A stretch of 64,000 nucleotides of DNA from Sphingomonas sp. dw_22 (GCF_018449795.1 NZ_JAAVVE010000004.1:1-64000), one strand, 5' to 3'; shown: positions 43,345-54,773, numbered from the stretch's first letter. Notes: a model not told the origin generated them from the sequence alone. Made by a program: numbers and translations.

Positions 43345-44465
43345 GCAGTTTCTTCCGCAGGCGGAAGCCGCGTCGACGGGGTCATCACCGCCGCCGCCTC
43401 ATCACGGAGCATCTCGAGGAGCGGCAGTTCCGACGCCATCTCGTTCCAGAGCATCCGCCGGCGCGCGAGTGCGGGACTGACAGTCTCGACGAACCTCCAC
43501 AGGGCGCCGAAGCTTGTGAAGGCTGGCGCCTGTTTGCGCTCTTCTCCGGACAGGCCAGCTTCCGACAAAGCCGCATCGCGTTGCCGGTGATCACGGAGCG
43601 CCCGGCGGAGCTTCGCACGCAGCGTCGCCCGGAACCATGTGTTTCGAGCGGGTTCGAGCGTCTCGTCGCACCAATGCTCGCCGCCGGCCAGCCGGGAGGC
43701 GATGGTGTCGGCCATTCCGCCCGGCGCCCGGCCCTTGAGCCGGCAGGAGGTGACGACGCGGGGCGCGGGGGCGTACAAGACGGGCAGGTCGTGGTCGACA
43801 AAGCGGCGGACCAGCGCGCGGTCCTCCGCGCATGGTACGAGCGGGGCACCACCGACCCGATCATAGGCGGCAGCCGACATCGCGAGACTGGCGCCTGACA
43901 CCGTGCCATGAAAAGGCCAGGGATTGAGAGGGTCGGGGTCCAGCAGGCTGGTGAGTTCCAGCGCCGTTCGGCGATACCGGTCCTCGACCGCCCCCTTCTC
44001 GGTCGCCCATGACGGCAGTTGCGCGAACTCCAGCGGATCGAGTTCGATGTCGCCGCAGACCATGGCCGCCTGACCCTTCGCCAGGGGAGTGAGGCTGGCT
44101 CTGACCCAATCGCGATCGGGTCGCGAATCGGCGTCCGTGGTCAGCAGCCAACCCTCCGCGCCGACCTGAACGCGGGCAAGATCGAGCGCGGCGCGGCGCG
44201 CGCTCCCGGCATGCGCGATTTCGTCAGGGAAGCATCGCTCGGCGAGCCGAAGCGGGGCGCCGGTTTTGTCCGCCCATGCCAAAGCGCGCTGAGCGGTGCG
44301 ATCAACGCTGTTGTTGACCAGAAGGGCGATGGCTCCGGGCCGTGGCCATCGCGCCATGGCGATCCGGCACGCTTCGAGGCATTGGACGATGCGCCCTTCC
44401 TCATCGCGCGCCGGTATGGCGACGGCATAGGTGGCCTGTGGGCCTCGGCGGAGCCCAACCGACAA
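43341..44465 (-). CDS. Family 2 glycosyltransferase
   Basis: About 374 residues. GT-A features are clear: YAVAIPARDEEGRIVQCLEA, LLTTDADSRPDRDWVRA (metal-binding DxD-like) and a long variable acceptor region. There is no good ATG. The TTG at 44465 has GGAG about ten bases upstream and leaves a 5-bp gap after katE, so I use it; longer frames overlap katE extensively. It is the first of four coupled genes following katE. Confidence 0.8.
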   Translation of the reverse strand: MSVGLRRGPQATYAVAIPARDEEGRIVQCLEACRIAMARWPRPGAIALLVNNSVDRTAQRALAWADKTGAPLRLAERCFPDEIAHAGSARRAALDLARVQVGAEGWLLTTDADSRPDRDWVRASLTPLAKGQAAMVCGDIELDPLEFAQLPSWATEKGAVEDRYRRTALELTSLLDPDPLNPWPFHGTVSGASLAMSAAAYDRVGGAPLVPCAEDRALVRRFVDHDLPVLYAPAPRVVTSCRLKGRAPGGMADTIASRLAGGEHWCDETLEPARNTWFRATLRAKLRRALRDHRQRDAALSEAGLSGEERKQAPAFTSFGALWRFVETVSPALARRRMLWNEMASELPLLEMLRDEAAAVMTPSTRLPPAEETA

Positions 44466-44470
44466 GGCCG

Positions 44471-46624
<2,154 letters not shown>

Positions 46625-46710
46625 GAATCCTCTCCTTGTCTCTGTTTCAGGCGGGAGCGACAGGATCTCGTGTTTCCAGGGATCATGGCCCCCAACAACT
46701 GTTCACCTGC

Positions 46711-46736
46711 TACGCGCACCAGCAGCAACTGGTTCC
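46711..46736 (-). promoter_or_regulatory. EcfG-like promoter of katE
   Basis: On the minus strand GGAAC (46736-46732), 17 bases, then CGTA (46714-46711). One mismatch from the EcfG consensus CGTT. It lies 87 bases before the katE start, in the 143-bp gap to the upstream flavoprotein gene. Confidence 0.5.
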
Positions 46737-46767
46737 GCACTCGTCTCAGCTGCGAGTCACTCTCAGG

Positions 46768-47706
46768 CTAATCCGTGGCCTGGAGCGTGTGCCGATCCTG
46801 CTCGCGCAGCCAGTTGTGGGCATTGGTCGCCGCCATCGCACCATGGCCCATGGCGACGCTGATCTGGTCGAGGCCGGCCACGACATCGCCAGCGGCGAAG
46901 AAACCCCGGACACCGCTGTCCTTGACGGCCTCAGCCGGCACGCAGCCTTCGTCCAGGAGGCTGATGCCGAGTTGCGTGGCAAGTTCGGCCCGTGGTCGGC
47001 AGCCGAGCGCGGGATAGATCACATCGAACGTCAAAGCGGCGTCCCGTCCCTCAAGCCGCACGTCCATCCTGTCCTCATGCGGCTCCAGTGCGGCCAGTGC
47101 GCCGGTCTTCACCGCGATGCCTGCCTCGGCCATTTCTGCCGCCTGCTCCCCGGACAGTTCCGGGTGGCTGAGCGGCATCAGCGTGATGTCGTCCGAATAT
47201 TGGCGCAGGAAGAGCGCTTCGGCTGCACCATCGGCATCGCAGCCGATCACGCCGATCCTCCGTCCGCTATGCTCATATCCATCGCAGACCGGACAATAGC
47301 GCAGGACATCGGCCTTGATCGCCCCTTCATGCACATCGTGGGGCAGGTCCACCTGGTTGAGGAAGATACCGCTGGCGAGGATCACCGCGCGGCTTTCCCA
47401 GCTCGTCCCCGCAGTCGAGGTCAGACGGAAACCCTTCGCCGTTCGTTCGATGTCCGTGATCTCGGCCTGTTCGATCCGGGCGCCAAACTCGGTGGCGTGA
47501 GCGGACATACGGTCGATCAACTCAGTGCCCTCAATGCCATCAGGAAAGCCGGGGGCGTTGTGCGTCTTCGGAATCCGCAATGCGCGGCTATTGCCATCGT
47601 GAAGGACGAGAACCTCGCGCCTATAGCGAGCGAGGTAAAGCGCTGCCGTCAGACCAGCAGGCCCGGCTCCGACGACGATAACCGCAGCTTGGGATGCATT
47701 TGTCAT
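46768..47706 (-). CDS. Thioredoxin-reductase-like FAD/NAD(P) oxidoreductase
   Basis: 312 residues from ATG 47706 with GGAAGG upstream. FAD motif VIVVGAGPAGLTAALYLARY is at the N-terminus, the redox pair in YCPVCDGYE (CxxC), an NAD(P)-binding GVIGCDADGAAEA, and FFAAGDVVAGLDQISVAMGH at the end. It belongs to the thioredoxin-reductase-like flavoproteins; without a nearby thioredoxin its partner is unknown. It precedes katE on the same strand by 143 bp. An EcfG-like motif lies 36 bases upstream. Confidence 0.87.
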   Translation of the reverse strand: MTNASQAAVIVVGAGPAGLTAALYLARYRREVLVLHDGNSRALRIPKTHNAPGFPDGIEGTELIDRMSAHATEFGARIEQAEITDIERTAKGFRLTSTAGTSWESRAVILASGIFLNQVDLPHDVHEGAIKADVLRYCPVCDGYEHSGRRIGVIGCDADGAAEALFLRQYSDDITLMPLSHPELSGEQAAEMAEAGIAVKTGALAALEPHEDRMDVRLEGRDAALTFDVIYPALGCRPRAELATQLGISLLDEGCVPAEAVKDSGVRGFFAAGDVVAGLDQISVAMGHGAMAATNAHNWLREQDRHTLQATD

Positions 47707-47741
47707 GCCTTCCGATCCTCTCAACACCGGTACCGACGCGA

Positions 47742-47767
47742 TACGTCTGAGCTATTGATGCGGTTCC
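47742..47767 (-). promoter_or_regulatory. EcfG-like promoter of the flavoprotein gene
   Basis: On the minus strand GGAAC (47767-47763), 17 bases, CGTA (47745-47742). The spacing and -10 variant equal those upstream of katE. It ends 36 bases before the start codon at 47706. Confidence 0.5.
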
Positions 47768-47874
47768 GGCGCTCAGGTCGAGCCGCGGCAAGAATGCACG
47801 AGCCGCCGGCCAGCCCGTACAGCAACACCCGTGGCGGCGCCGATCGTTCTGTCCAGGGAACGAAGGTCTCGGGT

Positions 47875-49407
47875 ATGTCTTTCGTCGGTGGGATGGAGAA
47901 CGAATTGGCTATGTGCGGGCTTCTCGGCAGGTTGCGCCGCTACGGCCACTGTTCCTGGGTATTGGCGCTTCTACTGCTGATGCCGGGATGCCGGCAGAAT
48001 GTCGGCAATCCCGCCCCACCGCGGATCGATACGGCAGTCCAGATGCCGCAGCAAAGCTCGAATATCGTCGTTCCCGTCATCGCGCAGTTGGCCGAAATCG
48101 AGAATGGCCTCAACCGGCGTACACCAAGAATCTTGTGGCAGATCGACAGGCGTGAGCCGCGCTGCGTGCCCGCGCAGCGGGTCAAGGTCTTCGCGCGGAA
48201 GGTGAAGGTGACCCCGGATCTTAGCTGCCGGATCGTCGGGCAGGTGACGCGGGGGCGTATCAGACTGGGCGGAAGCGGCGATACGCTCACTATCACGCTT
48301 CTCGTCAGCGCTACCATCAGCGCCCGGGACGTTGGCGGCATCATCCGGCAGGAGACAGCAACCGGGGCCGCCACCGTCCGCGCGCTTGCGAAGCTTTCCG
48401 TCGACAGCAACTGGTCGCCGATCGCGAAGGTCGATATCGCCTATGACTGGACCGACCCGCCCGGCATAGACTTGCTCGGTCAACGGATCCGCTTCACCGG
48501 GAAGGCGGACGAGAAGCTCAAATCCGTGATCGCCGGCCTTGAACGCGACCTTCCCAGGGAACTCGCCAGGGCGCATCTGCGCGACCAGCTCTCCGGCGTC
48601 TGGAAGCAAGGATTCACCTCGATCATGCTCAACCGCGAGCGCCCGCCGGTGTGGATGCGGGTCACACCGCGCCGGCTCGGGTTCGGTGGCTATCGCGTGT
48701 CCGGCCGCCAGCTGGAGATAGTGCTCGCCGCCGAGGCGCTGACCGAAACCTTTGTCGGCAGTCGGCCCCCCGATCCCAAGCCGACGCCCTTGCCGTCGCC
48801 GTCCCGGGCCTCCGGTCCGGAAGGATTGCGCTTCTTCATCCCGGTATTGGCCGACTTCGAGCAGCTTGAGCCCGTGGTCGAGCGCGCTCTCGGCAAGCTG
48901 GCGAAGAAGGGGATCACGCTGACCGGGATCGGTCCGGTCGACGCGAAGTTCGGCAAGGTCACCATCTATGCAACCGAGGGCGGACGCCTGGCCGTTGGTA
49001 TAAAGGCTGAAGCGAGAAAACATGGTGGCATGCTGGCCAGCACGCGCGGCGAGATCTGGCTGTCGGCCGTGCCCTACAACGACGTCAACTCGCAGATCGT
49101 CAAGGTGCGCGATCTGAAGATCGCCGGACAGACCGACAGTAAGACAGTCAACCTTCTGTTCGCGCTGTTCGGAGATCAGGCTGTTCTGGGAAGCCTGCGC
49201 GCATCGCTCACACATGACTTTGGTCGCGACTATCAGAAGGTACTGGTCGCCGCCCGGAAGGCGATTGCCGAACACCGTGAAGGAGATTTCATCCTCTCCG
49301 CCGATGTATCGACCGTTGTGAACGGTCCCCTGAAGGTCACTGGCCAGGGCCTTTTCTTGCCAGTGCAAGCGGAAGGCCAAGCGAACATCCTGTACGAACC
49401 TCGCTGA
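47875..49407 (+). CDS. DUF4403 family protein, probable lipoprotein
   Basis: About 510 residues from ATG 47875; starts at 47893 or 47911 are possible. A hydrophobic segment ending LLLMPGC looks like a lipoprotein signal with Cys as the lipidation site, though the lipobox is not perfect. The body matches DUF4403: repeated beta-rich halves, PVIAQLAEIENGLNR, and late WLSAVPYNDVNSQIVKVRDL. Related proteins show BPI/TULIP-like duplication, but function is unknown. It is divergent from the flavoprotein gene with a 168-bp gap. Confidence 0.78.
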   Translation: MSFVGGMENELAMCGLLGRLRRYGHCSWVLALLLLMPGCRQNVGNPAPPRIDTAVQMPQQSSNIVVPVIAQLAEIENGLNRRTPRILWQIDRREPRCVPAQRVKVFARKVKVTPDLSCRIVGQVTRGRIRLGGSGDTLTITLLVSATISARDVGGIIRQETATGAATVRALAKLSVDSNWSPIAKVDIAYDWTDPPGIDLLGQRIRFTGKADEKLKSVIAGLERDLPRELARAHLRDQLSGVWKQGFTSIMLNRERPPVWMRVTPRRLGFGGYRVSGRQLEIVLAAEALTETFVGSRPPDPKPTPLPSPSRASGPEGLRFFIPVLADFEQLEPVVERALGKLAKKGITLTGIGPVDAKFGKVTIYATEGGRLAVGIKAEARKHGGMLASTRGEIWLSAVPYNDVNSQIVKVRDLKIAGQTDSKTVNLLFALFGDQAVLGSLRASLTHDFGRDYQKVLVAARKAIAEHREGDFILSADVSTVVNGPLKVTGQGLFLPVQAEGQANILYEPR

Positions 49408-49514
49408 TCGGACAGGGGATCGATAGTGGAAATTACCATTGATTTCAACGATCTGTCGCGTCTGCCAGGGGCGGGATTAGCTTGGCATCCCGTCAAACTT
49501 CGGGGAGCACCTCA

Positions 49515-49844
49515 CTACGTCGCGGGCGCAAGAACCTCGGTTTGCGGGCCGCATTTTTGCCCGAAGACCCTCTTGAAAGCGCCCAACCTGCTCCTAGATT
49601 TTTCCGCCGGACGCTGTTTTCGAATCCGGTGGACATTGAGGGAGCACTTGTACCCGATGTTGCTCTGCAAGGTGATTGACTTGAGCGCGTCCTCGATCAC
49701 GGGATCCTTGATGAGCTTCTCAGCCTCTTCGCACTTCACTCCATACACCACCGGATTCCAGCGCTGGATCCACAGATCAACACTGAAATCAGGCACCGCG
49801 ACAACGCCGGCCGCACCGCTTTGGCCGTCGAGCGTCTCCAGCAT
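49515..49844 (-). CDS. Hypothetical protein
   Basis: 109 residues, lower GC than most neighbours, beginning LETLDGQSGAAGVVAVPDFS and including YGVKCEEAEKLIKDPVIEDA. I recognise no family. It sits alone between DUF4403 and an IS21 relic in a stretch with no other gene, so it may be a decayed or imported gene. Its C-terminal part (KQRPAEKSRSRLGAF) is less convincing. Confidence 0.3.
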   Translation of the reverse strand: MLETLDGQSGAAGVVAVPDFSVDLWIQRWNPVVYGVKCEEAEKLIKDPVIEDALKSITLQSNIGYKCSLNVHRIRKQRPAEKSRSRLGAFKRVFGQKCGPQTEVLAPAT

Positions 49845-49947
49845 TTGTCATCAGCATAGATTATATCAGGGTGGCCGGTAGCAGAACGGTAGCTTCAGCC
49901 AGGTTGCGAAATAAGCAGGCATCCAGCTTTTATTTCGCTGCATATGT

Positions 49948-50265
49948 GTGAACCGGCTCGAGGAAGAGGCCCGGATCGGCAAGGCCGGGACCCTGGCGGC
50001 CCACCTCTCGCGGCTGGATGTGGTCGTGCTCGACGAGCTCGGCTACCTGCCGTTCGCCCGCTCCGGCGGCCAGCTGCTGTTCCACCTCGTCAGCAAGCTC
50101 TACGAGCGCACCTCGGTGATTATCACCACCAACCTGGCGTTCGGCGAGTGGCCGAGCGTGTTCGGTGATCCCAAGATGACCACCGCCATGCTCGACCGGC
50201 TCACCCACCACTGCGACATCGTCGAGACCGGCAACGACAGCTGGCGCCTCAAACACCGCAGCTGA
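49948..50265 (+). pseudogene. IS21-family IstB helper ATPase, C-terminal fragment
   Basis: The frame reads [20 protein letters not shown], then [20 protein letters not shown] (Walker B) and [20 protein letters not shown], ending WRLKHRS. This is the C-terminal half of IstB. The N-terminal half with the Walker A loop and all of istA are absent, so the element is dead. Confidence 0.9.
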
Positions 50266-50380
50266 CGCCCAGGCAGTCGATCAGGAGTGCTTCGCGCTGG
50301 TTGCGCCTCCGGTCGGGCTACGCCCGCCCTACGCCGCAACCAGCGCGAACCCAGCGCTCGTCATCCTCGTCCTGCCAATC

Positions 50381-50437
50381 GAAAAGGGGGTCCCTGTTCG
50401 ACGCCGATAAGGGGTCCCGGTTGGACGCCTATTTACA
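50381..50437. mobile_element. IS21-family end with internal repeats
   Basis: After the istB fragment, GGGGTCCCTGTTCGACGCCG and GGGGTCCCGGTTGGACGCC occur in tandem, and the element ends in ATTTACA at 50437. On the minus strand this is a terminal TGTAAATAGGCGTCCAACCG followed by repeated GGGACCCC blocks. That is the usual structure of IS21 ends with multiple transposase sites. Only this end survives. Confidence 0.75.
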
Positions 50438-50468
50438 ACGTTAGGGTAAGCGCGCGCCATGGGAGGCT

Positions 50469-51617
50469 TCAGCCTTTGGCCGCAACCGGCGTCGCCGAGA
50501 ACTGCTTGATCTGATTGGCACGTCCTTGCAGCCACCAGGTGGCCTGCACGGGGAAGGACCCATAGGGATTTGCCGGATCTGCCGCTCCCAACTCGGCTTC
50601 TGCGTGAAGCGGGAAGTTGGGATCGACCAGCGCTTCACGGCCGATCGCGACGATGTCGGCATGGCCTTCGGCAACGACCGCCTCGGCCTGATGGGCATTG
50701 ACGATCAGGCCAACGGCTGCGGTGCTGATGCCGACCTCGGCGCGGACACGCGAAGCGTATGGCACCTGATAGCCATAGCTGGACGGGTACTCGTAACGCG
50801 GCACAATGCCGCCCGAGGAGCAGTCGACGATATCGACGCCCAATAGCTTGAGCTGCCGCGCAAACGCCACGGTATCGTCGATCGACATGCCTTCACGCAG
50901 GCCGTCGACCGCGGACACCCGGACGAACAGCGGCTTGTCGTCAGGCCAGACCTCGCGCACCGCCTGCACCACCTCGAGTGGGAAGCGCATGCGACCTTCA
51001 AGATCGCCGCCGAACGCGTCCGACCGGTTATTGGTGACCGGCGACAGGAAGCTGTTGAGCAGATAGCCGTGCGCGCAATGCACTTCGACCACGTCGAAGC
51101 CGGCGGTGAGGGCGCGCTTCGCTGCCGCGACGAACGCGGTTTTCACGTCGTCCATCATGGGGCGGGTCAGCGCCATCGGCTTCAGCCAGCCTTCGCCATA
51201 GGGCTTGTCCGATGCGGAGACGACCGGCCACGGATGCTCTCCACGATCGAAATCAGCTTGGGAAAGCGGTCCATTGCCTTCCCACGGGCGCTGGCTTGCC
51301 GCTTTCGGTCCTGCATGGGCGAGCTGGATGGCAGCGACGGCGCCGGATGCCTTCAGCGCCGTGGCGATGCGTTCGAGGCCATCGACATGAGCATCCGACC
51401 ACAGGCCGAGATCGCCATGCGTGATGCGCCCTTCAGGAAGGACAGCGGTTGCCTCGACCATGACGAGGCCGAAGCCCCCCATCGCGAAGCGGCCCAGGTG
51501 GATGAGATGGTAATCGCTCGCGAACCCGCCCCGTGCCGAATATTGGCACATCGGGGAAACAGCGAGGCGGTTTCGCAGCGTCACGCTGCGCAGGGGAACG
51601 GTTTCGAACAGTTTCAT
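50469..51617 (-). CDS. Old Yellow Enzyme family NADH:flavin oxidoreductase (YqjM-like)
   Basis: 382 residues from ATG 51617, with AAGGA eight bases upstream. FMN-barrel landmarks: NRLAVSPMCQYSA (flavin-modulating Cys), IQLAHAGPKA, VEVHCAHGYLLNSFLSPVTN NRSD and DIVAIGREALVDPNFPLHA. It matches the thermophilic-like/YqjM subgroup that reduces activated C=C bonds of enones, nitro compounds or maleimides. It is the last gene of a minus-strand run of OYE, two ABM proteins and an SDR (53436 down to 50469). Confidence 0.9.
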   Translation of the reverse strand: MKLFETVPLRSVTLRNRLAVSPMCQYSARGGFASDYHLIHLGRFAMGGFGLVMVEATAVLPEGRITHGDLGLWSDAHVDGLERIATALKASGAVAAIQLAHAGPKAASQRPWEGNGPLSQADFDRGEHPWPVVSASDKPYGEGWLKPMALTRPMMDDVKTAFVAAAKRALTAGFDVVEVHCAHGYLLNSFLSPVTNNRSDAFGGDLEGRMRFPLEVVQAVREVWPDDKPLFVRVSAVDGLREGMSIDDTVAFARQLKLLGVDIVDCSSGGIVPRYEYPSSYGYQVPYASRVRAEVGISTAAVGLIVNAHQAEAVVAEGHADIVAIGREALVDPNFPLHAEAELGAADPANPYGSFPVQATWWLQGRANQIKQFSATPVAAKG

Positions 51618-51676
51618 CGGGGTCATCCTTCTGCAGGAGAATGGTGGCCGCGCCAGCTGCCCGGCGCGGCGGCCGA

Positions 51677-52033
51677 TCAGGCTTTCGCAGCGGCGGTGGT
51701 GACCATCGCGCAGCGGCGCAGGTCCATCTCGCCCTCCAGAACCTCCGGGAGCGCGGCGACGAACGCCTTCATGTACGGAAGCTCGAAGTGCGCAGTCAGG
51801 TCGGCCGCATCCTTCCAGTTCTCGTAGAGCACCCAGATGTCGGGATCTTCGTTCGAGCGGTGCAGGTCATAGTTGATGTTGCCCGGCTCGGCGCGGGCCG
51901 GCTCGACAAGCGTCCAGAGACGCCGGCCGAGTTCGTCGCCCATGCCTTTCCTCGCCCGGATGAAGGCGATCAGGGTGAGCTGGGTGCCGTTGGCAGGCGT
52001 CGGAACGCCGGAAGGTGATTGCGTGGTCATCAT
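51677..52033 (-). CDS. ABM-domain putative quinol monooxygenase
   Basis: 118 residues, first of two adjacent ATG codons at 52033 with GGAG five bases upstream. The antibiotic-biosynthesis-monooxygenase fold is indicated by LTLIAFIRARKGMGDEL, EPGNINYDLHRSNEDPDIWV and LYENWKDAADLTAHFELPYM. YgiN-like proteins of this type handle quinols or act as small monooxygenases without cofactors. It is followed after 59 bp by the OYE gene and preceded by a second ABM gene. Confidence 0.85.
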   Translation of the reverse strand: MMTTQSPSGVPTPANGTQLTLIAFIRARKGMGDELGRRLWTLVEPARAEPGNINYDLHRSNEDPDIWVLYENWKDAADLTAHFELPYMKAFVAALPEVLEGEMDLRRCAMVTTAAAKA

Positions 52034-52110
52034 TCGGTCTCCGATTGGCTTGGACGGCGACGCGCGCCCGTTGAGAGCGGCGGCGCCGTCAGGCGTGGGT
52101 GACGCCCCGA

Positions 52111-52572
52111 TCAACGGCACTCGGCGAGCGAAGTCGGGTCCGTGGTGGCCAGCGCGGAGCGCGGCTGCGGGTCGAGGTCCTGGACGAAGTGCAGGCCGCC
52201 TTCGGTGATCGGGCGGACAAGGTTACGATCGAACATCGAGAATAGCGCGACCGTGTACGGGCGGGCAAAGTGGCTGTTGACCGCGTCCTCGTTGCGCCAG
52301 ACCTCATAGAGCACATAGCTCCGCTCGCTGCCCAGGTTCTTGTGGACGTTGAAGGTGATGTTGCCGGGCTCGAGGCGCGAGCAGGTCACCGAGCGGCGGA
52401 AGACCCGTTCGAATTCGGCCTCGGCGCCGGGCTTCACGTCGAAGTTGACGATAATGGCGACCTCGCCGTTCGGGCTGGGTTGGAGCGCAATCTGCGCGTT
52501 GGCGGCCTGTCCGGACAGCAATGCGCCGGTGGTGGCGATAGTGCCGAGCGCGATCTTCTTGAGCAGGTTCAT
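52111..52572 (-). CDS. Exported ABM-domain protein
   Basis: 153 residues from ATG 52572 with AGGAG upstream. A signal peptide (about 1-26, MNLLKKIALGTIATTGALLS ... ANAQ) precedes an ABM domain with VNFDVKPGAEAEFERVF, LEPGNITFNVHKN and YEVWRNEDAVNSHFARPYT. It looks like a periplasmic version of the neighbouring ABM protein, giving a pair working on the two sides of the membrane. Confidence 0.85.
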   Translation of the reverse strand: MNLLKKIALGTIATTGALLSGQAANAQIALQPSPNGEVAIIVNFDVKPGAEAEFERVFRRSVTCSRLEPGNITFNVHKNLGSERSYVLYEVWRNEDAVNSHFARPYTVALFSMFDRNLVRPITEGGLHFVQDLDPQPRSALATTDPTSLAECR

Positions 52573-52665
52573 CGGATTTCTCCTGGATTCGGCATTTGAT
52601 GGGCGCGACGCTCCGTCCATCGCGGCGTGGAGGCCGCGATGGTGGGCATCGGCGTGGTTTGTGGG

Positions 52666-53436
52666 TCAGGCGATCGTGTAGCCGCCGTCGATCAGCAGGC
52701 CGTGGCCCGAGATGAACGAGGCGTCGTCCGAGGCCAGGAAGGCGACGACCGTGGCCATCTCTTCCGGCGTGCCGGCGCGGCCTGGGACCGTGGTGGCGGC
52801 GAAGGCGTACTTCGCTTCGGCGCTAGGCCAGATGCGGTCCTGGAACGGGGTGTCGATGATGCCGGGATTGATGGCGTTCACCCGGACGCCCTGCTTGAAC
52901 AGCTCGATCGCTGCGGTCTTGGTAAGGCCGAGGACGGCGTGCTTGCTGGCGATGTAAAGGCCGGCGTTGGCGAAACCGATGACACCGCCCATCGAGGCAT
53001 TGTTGATGATAGCGCCGCCGCCCTGTGCCAGCATGGCCTTGGCCTCGTGCTTCATCGACCAGAACACCCCGCGCACATTGGCGTTGAAGATCGTGTCATA
53101 GGTTTCGTTGCTTTGCTCGACGAACGGGGTGAACGCCCCCTCGGTGCCGGCATTGTTGAAGGCGATGTCGATGCGGCCGTAGGTCAAGATCGTCTTGGCG
53201 ATGAGATCGATCACACTCTGCTCGACGTTCACGTCGGCGACGACGGCCGTGGCTTCGAAACCCTCGCTTTTGATCTCGGACACAAGTGCCTCGATCTCGG
53301 CGCCGCGGCGGGCGCTGGCAATCACCTTGGCACCACGACGGGCGAGTTCGAGCGCGGTGGCACGACCGATGCCGGAACTGGCGCCGGTTACCAGTGCGAC
53401 CTTACCTTCGAGCGTTTTCAGGGGAGCCTTGTTCAT
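52666..53436 (-). CDS. Short-chain dehydrogenase/reductase
   Basis: 256 residues from ATG 53436 behind GGAGG. Cofactor motif TGASSGIG, FNNAGTEGAFTPF, catalytic NNASMGG ... YIASKHAVLGLTK and C-terminal GHGLLIDGGYTIA. It is very like the SDR at 58303 (shared NNAGTEGA, DGAYTI/DGGYTI). It heads the minus-strand run with the ABM and OYE genes and is divergent from a LysR gene. Confidence 0.9.
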   Translation of the reverse strand: MNKAPLKTLEGKVALVTGASSGIGRATALELARRGAKVIASARRGAEIEALVSEIKSEGFEATAVVADVNVEQSVIDLIAKTILTYGRIDIAFNNAGTEGAFTPFVEQSNETYDTIFNANVRGVFWSMKHEAKAMLAQGGGAIINNASMGGVIGFANAGLYIASKHAVLGLTKTAAIELFKQGVRVNAINPGIIDTPFQDRIWPSAEAKYAFAATTVPGRAGTPEEMATVVAFLASDDASFISGHGLLIDGGYTIA

Positions 53437-53590
53437 TTCGACCTCCATGCGTGAAAATATTCAGCCGGGCGGGGCGCCAACCGATGGAGCCGATCTTCCG
53501 GTGCGACCCATTTATGGAGACCGGACAGATATGATTAGACGATGAATTGTGACCATAGTAGTGAATGTGAAATAGCAATCGAACGGCGCT

Positions 53591-54475
53591 ATGCACGGCA
53601 CGGAACTCGCGGAACTTTCCATTTTCCTGGCGGTGGCGCGCTTCAGGAGCTTCAAGCAGGCGGCGGTGGAGCGAGGTGTCGCCGCATCGGCGATCAGCCA
53701 TGCAATCCGCAACCTTGAGGAGCGGGTCGGCGTCCGGCTTTTCCATCGGACGACGCGCAGCGTCTCGCTCACCGAGGCGGGCGAGCGTTTTCTCTCGGAA
53801 CTGCAGCCCGCCTTCGGTCAGATCGAACAGGCGCTGGACAGTCTGAATTCCTTTCGGGGCACGCCGTTCGGAACAGTGCGGATCAATATTCCGAACTCCA
53901 TCGCCCCCTTCGTTCTGCACGATGTGATGGGACCGCTGATCAAGCAGAACCCTGGCCTGCACCTCGACATCGTGGCGACGGATCGTCTGGTCGACATCGT
54001 CGAGGACGGCTTCGATGCGGGCATTCGCTTTGGCGAGCGATTGATGCAGGACATGATCGCCGTCCATATCAAGCCGGCGCTTCGCTTCGCGGTCGTCGGC
54101 TCGCCGGAATATCTGGACGGCCGCAGCCTGCCCGCGAAACCAGCCGATCTTCGAGAGCATAGCTGCATTCGATACCGCTACCCCAGTGGCGCCATCTACA
54201 ACTGGCAGTTCGAGAAGGACGGAGAGGCGATCGATGTCGAGGTGGACGGTCCCGTCACCCTCGACGATCAGGAATTGATGGTGGAGGCTGCCCTCCAGGG
54301 GTGCGGCCTCGCCTATGTCTGGGACAATCGCGTGATGCAGCATGTGGCGAGCGGCGCGCTTGTTCGTTGCCTGGACGACTGGTGTGCGCCCGATAACGGA
54401 CTGTTTCTTTATTATCCAAGCCGCCGCTATCTTTCCGCCGGGCTCCGCGCGGTGATTGACATGTTGAAGGCCTGA
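53591..54475 (+). CDS. LysR-family regulator (paralogue of 59294)
   Basis: 294 residues. The N-terminal helix-turn-helix reads FLAVARFRSFKQAAVERGVA followed by SAISHAIRNLEERVGVRLFH and RTTRSVSLTEAGE. It is divergent from the SDR-ABM-ABM-OYE run across 154 bp and probably activates it. The effector domain contains the CIRYRYPSGAIYNWQFEKDG stretch, mirrored in the paralogue at 59294 as CVRYRFPSGRIFRWEFEKEG. That similarity suggests related inducers. Confidence 0.88.
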   Translation: MHGTELAELSIFLAVARFRSFKQAAVERGVAASAISHAIRNLEERVGVRLFHRTTRSVSLTEAGERFLSELQPAFGQIEQALDSLNSFRGTPFGTVRINIPNSIAPFVLHDVMGPLIKQNPGLHLDIVATDRLVDIVEDGFDAGIRFGERLMQDMIAVHIKPALRFAVVGSPEYLDGRSLPAKPADLREHSCIRYRYPSGAIYNWQFEKDGEAIDVEVDGPVTLDDQELMVEAALQGCGLAYVWDNRVMQHVASGALVRCLDDWCAPDNGLFLYYPSRRYLSAGLRAVIDMLKA

Positions 54476-54506
54476 GCGGCGCAGGCGTGTTTCCCGGCTA
54501 GGGCGT

Positions 54507-54773
54507 CTATTCGGCATAGACTACTAATCCGACCGACACCGCCAGCCCGGCGCGCTCGCGAATATCGGCCGCCTCCTTCGGTGAGAATCCGCCGCACAGC
54601 TCGATGATCTCAACGCCGTCCTCGACAAGCCGATCGACTGCCGCCAGGGCACCGCTTTGCGACGACACGCCAATGATGCGCGTCCGAAATGCAGGCGATT
54701 CCAGGATCGCATGATGCGTCGCCATCTCGTACGCGGGCGCCTTGATCACGAAGGCGTACTGGGTCTGCGGCAC
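54507..54773 (-). CDS. DUF6506 family small protein
   Basis: 88 residues, with the recognisable core AFVIKAPAYEMATHHAILES, FRTRIIGVSSQSG and EIIELCGGFSPKEAADI. The function is unknown. It follows the flavin reductase gene by 13 bp on the same strand and is presumably co-expressed with the redox genes. Confidence 0.72.
   Translation of the reverse strand: MPQTQYAFVIKAPAYEMATHHAILESPAFRTRIIGVSSQSGALAAVDRLVEDGVEIIELCGGFSPKEAADIRERAGLAVSVGLVVYAE

Noticed and set aside
46636..47874. Long 5' extension of the DUF4403 frame
   Set aside because: It runs antisense through the thioredoxin-reductase-like gene; the lipoprotein-like signal only makes sense with a start at 47875-47911.
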